The notes under the pieces are model-generated. The model worked only from the letters and a program-made list of their open reading frames with translations. It made no database searches and was not told the DNA's origin. Both the position numbers and the translations under genes were made by a program. From Pseudomonadota bacterium (lineage in GTDB: Bacteria > Pseudomonadota > Gammaproteobacteria > Acidiferrobacterales > Acidiferrobacteraceae), in the NCBI GenBank assembly GCA_021795255.1, contig JAJYPQ010000288.1, positions 1 to 5,750 on the forward strand: a stretch of 5,750 nucleotides of DNA, given 5' to 3'. Shown here piece after piece: positions 1-5,750 of the stretch (position 1 is its first letter; each line of letters begins with the position of its first letter).

Positions 1-220
1 GCGCTGCGTATGTGACGGCCTCGCGCAAACCCTCTGACCTCAACGCTTCCATGCAACCTCTAATCGCGCCTTGGCCGGGAAATACCACACGATCCGCCGC
101 GGCCACGCTACGAGCGTCGGCCGCAAGGACCACACGCGTCTTCGGGGAAACGTGCTCCAGGGCCTTCACCACGGAACGTAGGTTCCCCATGCCGTAGTCC
201 AAAACCGCGACGCTCGCCAT
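1..220 (-). CDS. hisH: Imidazole glycerol phosphate synthase, glutaminase subunit HisH (partial, N-terminal part)
   Basis: HisH hydrolyses glutamine and passes ammonia to HisF, which makes imidazole glycerol phosphate and AICAR in histidine synthesis in the cytoplasm. Only the first 73 residues are present; the window edge cuts the gene. Visible family marks are the opening [19 protein letters not shown] (residues 4-22) and [16 protein letters not shown] (45-60), whose PGQGA lies at the oxyanion-hole strand of class I glutamine amidotransferases. The nucleophilic Cys and the His/Glu pair would lie past the edge and cannot be checked. The ATG at 220 is chosen because the conserved N-terminus starts right after it. 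It follows the hisB stop by 6 bases, and a purine-rich AGGGAAG lies about 13 bases upstream, rather far for a Shine-Dalgarno site, so coupling to hisB is likely. The position after hisB matches the usual hisB-hisH-hisA-hisF order. Confidence 0.95.
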   Translation of the reverse strand, partial: MASVAVLDYGMGNLRSVVKALEHVSPKTRVVLAADARSVAAADRVVFPGQGAIRGCMEALRSEGLREAVTYAA

Positions 221-226
221 GCGCGG

Positions 227-814
227 CTACAGACTTCCCTTCGTCGAGGGAATTTGGCTCGGGGCCCGATCATCGCGCTCAAGCGCCATGCGCAGCGCGC
301 GCCCGAAGGCCTTGAATATCGTCTCGGCCACGTGATGCGCGTTGTGGCCCGTCACGACGTCGACATGCACGGTGACTTGGGCATGGTTCACAAACCCGCG
401 CAAAAATTCCTCAATGAGGTCGACATCAAAATCGTTGATACGGGCGCGAACGAAGCTTGCCCGATAAAAAAGACCGGGGCGTCCGGAAAGATCGACCACA
501 ACGCGGCTCAAGGCCTCGTCGAGGGGCACGTAGGCGTGACCGTAGCGGCGCAGCCCGGCCTTGTCTCCCATGGCCTTATGTAGGGCCTGGCCCAAGGTGA
601 TTCCCACGTCCTCCACGGTGTGGTGGGCATCGACGGAGAGATCGCCGGTAGCCTCGATCTTAAGGTCGAAAAGACCGTGGCGCGCGATCTGGTCAAGCAT
701 ATGCTCAAAAAACGGCAAACCGGTCGTCAGATGTGCGCTTCCGCTACCATCAACGGTCAACGCGACGCTGACCTGGGTTTCCAGGGTGTTTCTCACAACG
801 CTCGCCGTGCGCAC
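227..814 (-). CDS. hisB: Imidazoleglycerol-phosphate dehydratase HisB, single-function form
   Basis: This enzyme removes water from imidazole glycerol phosphate to give imidazole acetol phosphate, using Mn2+. The 195-residue protein is full length for the dehydratase alone. Conserved segments in order are R8-N-T (8-10), [16 protein letters not shown] (32-47), [17 protein letters not shown] (62-78), DLSGRP (108-113), [17 protein letters not shown] (158-174) and the typical C-terminal PSTKGSL (189-195). The two His-His pairs (64-65 and 160-161) with E68 and E164 are the family's metal-binding pattern. The HAD-type histidinol-phosphatase domain that precedes the dehydratase in E. coli HisB is absent. 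The start is a GTG with a clear AGGAG five bases upstream; in the stretch just upstream the reading frame meets a stop. It follows hisC by 33 bases with no terminator between and precedes hisH by 6. Confidence 0.97.
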   Translation of the reverse strand: MRTASVVRNTLETQVSVALTVDGSGSAHLTTGLPFFEHMLDQIARHGLFDLKIEATGDLSVDAHHTVEDVGITLGQALHKAMGDKAGLRRYGHAYVPLDEALSRVVVDLSGRPGLFYRASFVRARINDFDVDLIEEFLRGFVNHAQVTVHVDVVTGHNAHHVAETIFKAFGRALRMALERDDRAPSQIPSTKGSL

Positions 815-819
815 AGAGA

Positions 820-824
820 CTCCT
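820..824 (-). promoter_or_regulatory. Shine-Dalgarno site of hisB
   Basis: AGGAG on the minus strand, five bases before the GTG at 814. It is the strongest ribosome binding site among the his genes here and settles the non-ATG start of hisB. hisB is also the only his gene in the window with more than a few bases between it and its upstream neighbour, so it probably initiates on its own rather than by coupling. Confidence 0.75.
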
Positions 825-847
825 AAGGGCCAATGGCCATGTAAAGC

Positions 848-1912
848 TTATAAGGCCTGAGACAAAGCCGCAAGAAAGGCCGAGTTCTCGTCCGGCGTCC
901 CCACGGTCACCCGCAGACAACCGGCAAGGCCCGCCTGGTGACTCAAATTCTTGATCAGAATTCCTTGGGCCTCCAATTCCCTATGGATACGGCCGGCCTC
1001 GTGGGCCTTATGCGGCCTGAACAAAAGGAAATTCGCCTCGCTTGGCCAGACGGTCGCCAACGCACGCAGATCACCTAAAAGCCGCGCTCGCTCTTCTCGG
1101 ATCCTTCGCGCTTGCTCCTCGAACACGTCCTTGTAGTCGAGCGCGAATCCGATCGTCGCCACGGTGACGCTACTGATATTGTACGGCAGGCGGACCTTTT
1201 CCAGTTCGTGGGTCCAGGTCTTATCCGCAGCAAGCCACCCAAAGCGCATCCCAGCGAGTCCCTGTTTTGACAGGGTGCGAAGGACCATCAATTGGGGGTG
1301 GGTCGCGAGCTTGTCTATGACCGTCGCCTGGGCGAAGGGGTAGTAGGCCTCGTCTGCGACGATAAGCGCGTCTTCGATGGTCAAGAGCTCCTCGATCTCG
1401 GCGCGCGGATAGAGAATTCCGGTCGGATTGTTGGGGTAAGCCAAAAAAAGCAGGGCCGGGGCATGCCGAATCAGGGCGTCTTTCAAGGCCCGGACATCGA
1501 GACCGAAATCCTCCTGGAGCGGTACCCCGACAAAAGCGCGGCCAAGCAGGCCCGCGATTTGCTCGTACATGACGAATGTCGGCGTCGGGGCGACCACGGT
1601 CACATCGGCAGACATGGCCAGCAAAAGATTCTGCAAGATCTCGTCCGATCCATTCCCCAACACGATCTCGCATCCGGATGCTAGGCCCGACTCGGCGGCT
1701 AGACGCTTCTTAAGGTGTTGATATTGGTCGGGGACCGGGTAGCGATTGATGGCTATGTCCCGGAGCGCATGGAGCCAGCGATCACGCACCTCGATCGGAA
1801 GACGGTACGGACTCTCCATCGCGTCGAGCTTGACCCGCGGCTCACCCGATGGAACGTGGTAGGCAGCCCGACCCCGGACTTGGTCGGCTATATAGCGTTC
1901 GAGCTTAGCCAC
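848..1912 (-). CDS. hisC: Histidinol-phosphate aminotransferase HisC (PLP-dependent, fold type I)
   Basis: HisC transfers an amino group from glutamate to imidazole acetol phosphate, giving histidinol phosphate. From the chosen start the protein has 354 residues, the normal HisC length. Motifs in order: AYHVP (17-21) and KLDAMESPY (28-36) of the substrate-binding N-terminus, RYPVP (57-61), GNGSDEIL (86-93), YPNNPTG (159-165), DEAYYPF (187-193), LRTLSK with the predicted PLP-binding K216, GMRFGW (221-226) and the C-terminal LRVTVGTP (333-340) with R334. The frame stays open upstream to 2233, but that part lies wholly inside hisD and has no HisC-like sequence. The GTG at 1912 is the only plausible start near the conserved N-terminus; no ATG is available there. 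It overlaps the hisD stop by 8 bases and has only a weak GAG about 10 bases upstream, so translation probably depends on ribosomes finishing hisD. The product is certain; the exact start is fairly sure. Confidence 0.95.
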   Translation of the reverse strand: MAKLERYIADQVRGRAAYHVPSGEPRVKLDAMESPYRLPIEVRDRWLHALRDIAINRYPVPDQYQHLKKRLAAESGLASGCEIVLGNGSDEILQNLLLAMSADVTVVAPTPTFVMYEQIAGLLGRAFVGVPLQEDFGLDVRALKDALIRHAPALLFLAYPNNPTGILYPRAEIEELLTIEDALIVADEAYYPFAQATVIDKLATHPQLMVLRTLSKQGLAGMRFGWLAADKTWTHELEKVRLPYNISSVTVATIGFALDYKDVFEEQARRIREERARLLGDLRALATVWPSEANFLLFRPHKAHEAGRIHRELEAQGILIKNLSHQAGLAGCLRVTVGTPDENSAFLAALSQAL

Positions 1913-3203
1913 GTATGCGGCACTCAGCCGAAAGCGCGTGGGCCGTGAGGCCCTCGCCCCGCGCCAAAACCGACGCCGTACGGCCGAGCACTGAGGCGCC
2001 CTCAGGCGTACAGAACACGATGCTGGTGCGTTTCTGAAAATCATAGACACCGAGTGGCGAGCTAAAACGCGCGGTACCCGAGGTCGGCAACACGTGGTTA
2101 GGGCCGGCACAGTAGTCCCCCAGGGATTCCGCGGTATGCCTACCGACGAAGATGGCGCCGGCGTGGCGCACGCGATCGATCCACGCTTGCGCATCATCCA
2201 GCGACAATTCGAGATGCTCGGGCGCCACTTCATTGACGAGGTCGATCGCCTCGGCGATGGATCGAACCTCGATCAAGGCGCCATGGCGGCCCAAGGCGGC
2301 GGCGATGATATCGCGTCGCTCCATGCTCGGCAGCAGACGCTCGATCTCGGCGCGCACCGCCTGAAGGAAGTGCGCGTCCGGGGTAAAGAGGAGGGATTGG
2401 GCGCCTTCATCATGCTCCGCCTGGGCAAAGAGGTCGTAGGCTATCCAGCGCGGGTCGGTCTTGCCGTCGCAAACGATCGCCACCTCGGAGGGTCCTGCGA
2501 TCATGTCTATTGCCACCTGCCCAAACACAAGCCTCTTCGCGGCCGCCACATAGGCGTTGCCGGGCCCGACGATCTTATCCACGCGCGGAACGGTCGCCGT
2601 CCCATAAGCCAAGGCCGCGATCGCCTGCGCGCCGCCGGCCAGGAACACCCGGTCGACCTTGGCCACAAAGGCCGCGGCCAGCACAAGCGGCGAGGGCTCG
2701 GCGGTGGACGGCGCCATCATAATGAGCTCGCGCACACCGGCCAAACGCGCCGGAATAGCGTTCATGAGGACCGACGAAGGGTAGGCGGCCTTACCCCCCG
2801 GGACATATAGACCCACACGATCGAGGGCCGTAATCTTCAGGCCAAGGCGCGAACCCAGCTCATCTTCATGCATATAAGGAGTCACGATCTGGTGTCCGTG
2901 ATAGGCCTTAATACGTGCGGCGGCGTCCTCTAAGGCCTGCTGCTGGGGTTCGGGAAGCGTCTCGAAGGCGGCTTTAAGCCGCGCCGGCGAAACCTCGAGA
3001 TCCCCTACCTGGACGGCCCTGCGCTTATCGAGGCGTTCGGTCCACATCAAGAGCGCGCTATCCCCGCGCAGTCGCACATCGGCCACAATGCCGCGCGCGA
3101 TCTCCAAAGCCTCTACCGCGTTCTCTTCCGACCGATCTAGTAGGGCACGAAAATCGGTGGCGAAGCCCGCATCGCGGGTACTCAAGGTCGCTATGCCGCT
3201 CAT
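1905..3203 (-). CDS. hisD: Histidinol dehydrogenase HisD
   Basis: HisD performs the last two steps of histidine synthesis, oxidising L-histidinol through histidinal to histidine with two NAD+. At 432 residues it is full length. Visible motifs are [19 protein letters not shown] (130-148), [14 protein letters not shown] (189-202), [16 protein letters not shown] (208-223), the family signature around [12 protein letters not shown] (232-243), QAEHDEGAQ (261-269), APEHLEL (327-333) and [20 protein letters not shown] (367-386). By alignment with the E. coli enzyme the zinc ligands are Q261, H264, D363 and H422, and the catalytic pair is E329-H330; all are present. The ATG at 3203 shares one base with the hisG stop in a TAATG arrangement and has GGGGGAG eight bases upstream. 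The 3' end overlaps the hisC start by 8 bases. Confidence 0.98.
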   Translation of the reverse strand: MSGIATLSTRDAGFATDFRALLDRSEENAVEALEIARGIVADVRLRGDSALLMWTERLDKRRAVQVGDLEVSPARLKAAFETLPEPQQQALEDAAARIKAYHGHQIVTPYMHEDELGSRLGLKITALDRVGLYVPGGKAAYPSSVLMNAIPARLAGVRELIMMAPSTAEPSPLVLAAAFVAKVDRVFLAGGAQAIAALAYGTATVPRVDKIVGPGNAYVAAAKRLVFGQVAIDMIAGPSEVAIVCDGKTDPRWIAYDLFAQAEHDEGAQSLLFTPDAHFLQAVRAEIERLLPSMERRDIIAAALGRHGALIEVRSIAEAIDLVNEVAPEHLELSLDDAQAWIDRVRHAGAIFVGRHTAESLGDYCAGPNHVLPTSGTARFSSPLGVYDFQKRTSIVFCTPEGASVLGRTASVLARGEGLTAHALSAECRIRG

Positions 3204-3838
3204 TATTCACACTCCCCCGCCAGAGAAGCGATCACTGGCTTTAACGACGGATATTTCATTTTCATGGCCGCCCGATTCGCGATCAGCCACGCACTGACGT
3301 CCATAATGTGCTCGACGGCCACAAGCCCGTTGGCCGCCAAGGTCTTGCCGCTACTCACAAGATCCACGATCCGGTCGGCCAAACCCACCAGCGGAGCGAG
3401 TTCCATGGACCCATAGAGGTGAACGATATCGGTCTGGATCCCTTTTTGCGCGAAATGGCCTTGCGCGATGCGCACATATTTGGTGGCGATCCGTAACCGC
3501 GTCCAGGCGCGCGGATCGTCGGTCTGCGCCATACCGGCGGGCTCCGCGACCATCAAGCGGCAACGGGCGATCCCGAGATCGGCCAGCTCATACAAGCCTT
3601 CGCAACCGTCCTCCGAAAGGACATCCCTGCCCGCAATCCCGAGATCGGCGGCGCCGTAGCGGACATAGGTAGGAACATCGGCTGCACGTATGACGATGAG
3701 TTGGACGTCGGGGACGTTGGTGTCGATAATCAGACGCCGGGTCTTCGTCAGGTCTTCGTTAGGTACGATCCCCGCACGCTTCAGGAGCGGAAGGCTCTCT
3801 TCGAGGATACGCCCCTTCGACAAGGCGATCGTTACCAT
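3203..3838 (-). CDS. hisG: ATP phosphoribosyltransferase catalytic subunit, short form HisG(S)
   Basis: HisG condenses ATP with PRPP to form phosphoribosyl-ATP, the committed and feedback-controlled step of histidine synthesis. From the ATG at 3838 the protein has 211 residues. Seen in order: [21 protein letters not shown] (3-23), [23 protein letters not shown] (50-72), [11 protein letters not shown] (115-125), [20 protein letters not shown] (141-160) and the PRPP-loop region [11 protein letters not shown] (162-172). The protein ends soon afterwards, so the C-terminal ACT-like histidine-binding domain of the ~300-residue long form (as in E. coli) is missing. Short HisG enzymes work as a hetero-octamer with HisZ, which carries regulation; no hisZ is in this window. 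The frame is open upstream to 3937, but that part overlaps murA and is unlike HisG. The ATG lies one base after the murA stop with no good Shine-Dalgarno site, pointing to coupling with murA. Confidence 0.97.
   Translation of the reverse strand: MVTIALSKGRILEESLPLLKRAGIVPNEDLTKTRRLIIDTNVPDVQLIVIRAADVPTYVRYGAADLGIAGRDVLSEDGCEGLYELADLGIARCRLMVAEPAGMAQTDDPRAWTRLRIATKYVRIAQGHFAQKGIQTDIVHLYGSMELAPLVGLADRIVDLVSSGKTLAANGLVAVEHIMDVSAWLIANRAAMKMKYPSLKPVIASLAGECE
3212..3218 (-). promoter_or_regulatory. Shine-Dalgarno site of hisD inside the end of hisG
   Basis: GGGGGAG on the minus strand, eight bases before the hisD ATG and within the last codons of hisG. Together with the TAATG overlap it supports the ATG at 3203 and suggests termination-reinitiation coupling between hisG and hisD. 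Confidence 0.65.
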
Positions 3839-3839
3839 G

Positions 3840-5216
<1,377 letters not shown>

Positions 5217-5534
5217 TCAAGCCTTTACGCCTGCGACAAGCTTTTGCAACTCCCCCTTCTCGTACAGCTCGGTGATGATGTCGCAGCCACCGATGAACTC
5301 GCCGCGAATATAGAGCTGGGGTATGGTCGGCCAATTCGAGAACCGCTTCACGCCTTCCCGGATCTCTTGATCGGCCAACACGTCGATGCCTTTAAACTGG
5401 GCACCGCACGCCTTAAGAAGTTGAACCGACTTGCCCGAGAACCCGCATTGCGGAAACTGGGGCGTTCCCTTCATGTAAAGAACGATATCGTTCTCTTTCA
5501 CCTGTTGACGAATACGGTCTTCGATCGTGCTCAT
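5217..5534 (-). CDS. grxD: Monothiol CGFS glutaredoxin (Grx4/GrxD family)
   Basis: Single-domain CGFS glutaredoxins bind a glutathione-coordinated [2Fe-2S] cluster as homodimers, or as heterodimers with BolA proteins, and help deliver or sense iron-sulfur clusters in the cytoplasm. The 105-residue protein is full length. Visible: VLYMKGTPQFPQCGFSGKSV (18-37) with K22 and the active-site CGFS at 30-33 (one cysteine, not CPYC), FKGIDVL (47-53), SNWPTIPQLYIRGEFIGGCDII (66-87) with the WPTIP cis-proline loop and the GGCD glutathione-binding turn at 82-85. The ATG at 5534 gives the usual N-terminus; GGAG lies about 10 bases upstream. It starts 32 bases after the bolA stop with no terminator between, so the two are probably cotranscribed, and a strong terminator follows. 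Confidence 0.97.
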   Translation of the reverse strand: MSTIEDRIRQQVKENDIVLYMKGTPQFPQCGFSGKSVQLLKACGAQFKGIDVLADQEIREGVKRFSNWPTIPQLYIRGEFIGGCDIITELYEKGELQKLVAGVKA

Positions 5535-5566
5535 GGTGTGCTTGCTCCGCTACGACGGCCGCCTGA

Positions 5567-5750
5567 TTATTCGGGCAGCACGGTCTTGAGTGATAGGGCG
5601 TGGATCTGTTCGCGCATTCTATCGCCCAGGGTCGCATAGACCAGCTGGTGCTGCTGAATGCGACTCTTCCCGGCAAAGGTGCCCGAGCATACGACAGCCT
5701 CGAAATGATGGCCGTCCCCGCTGACCTCAACCCGTGCACCCGGTATACCG
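5567..5750 (-). CDS. BolA-family protein, IbaG-like (partial, C-terminal part)
   Basis: Sixty C-terminal residues remain before the TAA at 5569-5567; the N-terminus is beyond the window edge. The sequence reads as a BolA/IbaG domain: VEVSGDGHHFEAVVCSGTF (visible residues 7-25), then GKSRIQQHQLVYATLGDRM (27-45), then IHALSLKTVLPE at the end. The His of QQHQLVY is the conserved BolA residue that takes part in cluster ligation in BolA-glutaredoxin complexes. The short tail after HALSLKT and the SGDG.HF start resemble IbaG (YrbA) and short BolA proteins. In many proteobacteria a BolA/IbaG gene precedes murA; here grxD lies between them. Family assignment is firm; whether it is best called bolA or ibaG cannot be settled from this fragment. 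Confidence 0.9.
   Translation of the reverse strand, partial: GIPGARVEVSGDGHHFEAVVCSGTFAGKSRIQQHQLVYATLGDRMREQIHALSLKTVLPE

Noticed and set aside
815..847. Inverted repeat GGCCAATGGCC between hisC and hisB as a terminator or operator
   Set aside because: The arms are only five bases around a single base, cannot fold into a stable hairpin, and no T-run follows.
1260..1275. CCCTGT/ACAGGG inverted repeat in hisC
   Set aside because: Six-base arms within conserved coding sequence, encoding the SKQGL segment next to the PLP lysine; no T-run or position suggests a function, so chance is the simplest view.
1913..2233. N-terminal extension of hisC by 107 codons
   Set aside because: The extension lies wholly within hisD, is Arg/Ser/Pro-rich and unlike any HisC N-terminus; the normal 354-residue length is reached from the GTG at 1912.
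2094..2810. A 238-codon plus-strand open frame antisense to hisD
   Set aside because: It lies entirely inside hisD, shows no family motifs and has the low-complexity Arg/His/Gly-rich look of an antisense shadow.

Overview
The window is GC-rich proteobacterial chromosome with every gene on the minus strand, so the genes read from high to low coordinates. The order bolA-grxD-murA-hisG-hisD-hisC-hisB-hisH fits a beta- or gammaproteobacterium. Three protein traits agree: a short HisG without a regulatory domain, a single-function HisB, and murA lying directly upstream of hisG. The species cannot be named from this sequence. Nothing suggests recent transfer: there is no insertion sequence, phage gene, tRNA, CRISPR array or long repeat.

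Layout in transcription order: (1) 5750-5567, the C-terminal 60 residues of a BolA-family protein, cut by the window edge. (2) 5534-5217, a CGFS monothiol glutaredoxin (grxD). (3) 5197-5163, a strong intrinsic terminator closing the bolA-grxD unit. (4) 5135-3840, murA, the first committed enzyme of peptidoglycan synthesis. (5) 3838-3203 hisG, 3203-1905 hisD, 1912-848 hisC, 814-227 hisB and 220-1 hisH, the last cut by the window edge. The largest gap without a gene is 81 bases (5136-5216), and it holds the terminator and the murA ribosome binding site.

There are two functional groups. BolA and the CGFS glutaredoxin are known partners that form a [2Fe-2S]-bridged heterodimer used in iron-sulfur cluster handling. 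The his genes encode ATP phosphoribosyltransferase, histidinol dehydrogenase, histidinol-phosphate aminotransferase, IGP dehydratase and the glutaminase subunit of IGP synthase. They are packed tightly: a 1-nt gap at murA/hisG, a 1-nt TAATG overlap at hisG/hisD, an 8-nt overlap at hisD/hisC, 33 nt at hisC/hisB and 6 nt at hisB/hisH. Together with murA they look like one polycistronic unit with translational coupling. There is no room for a histidine leader peptide or attenuator before hisG.

This is an ordinary housekeeping region, and I found no undescribed system in it. The points most worth a second look are the terminator lying almost against the murA ribosome binding site, which raises the question of where murA-his transcription starts, and two partner functions the enzymes here imply but the window does not contain: HisZ and a histidinol-phosphate phosphatase.
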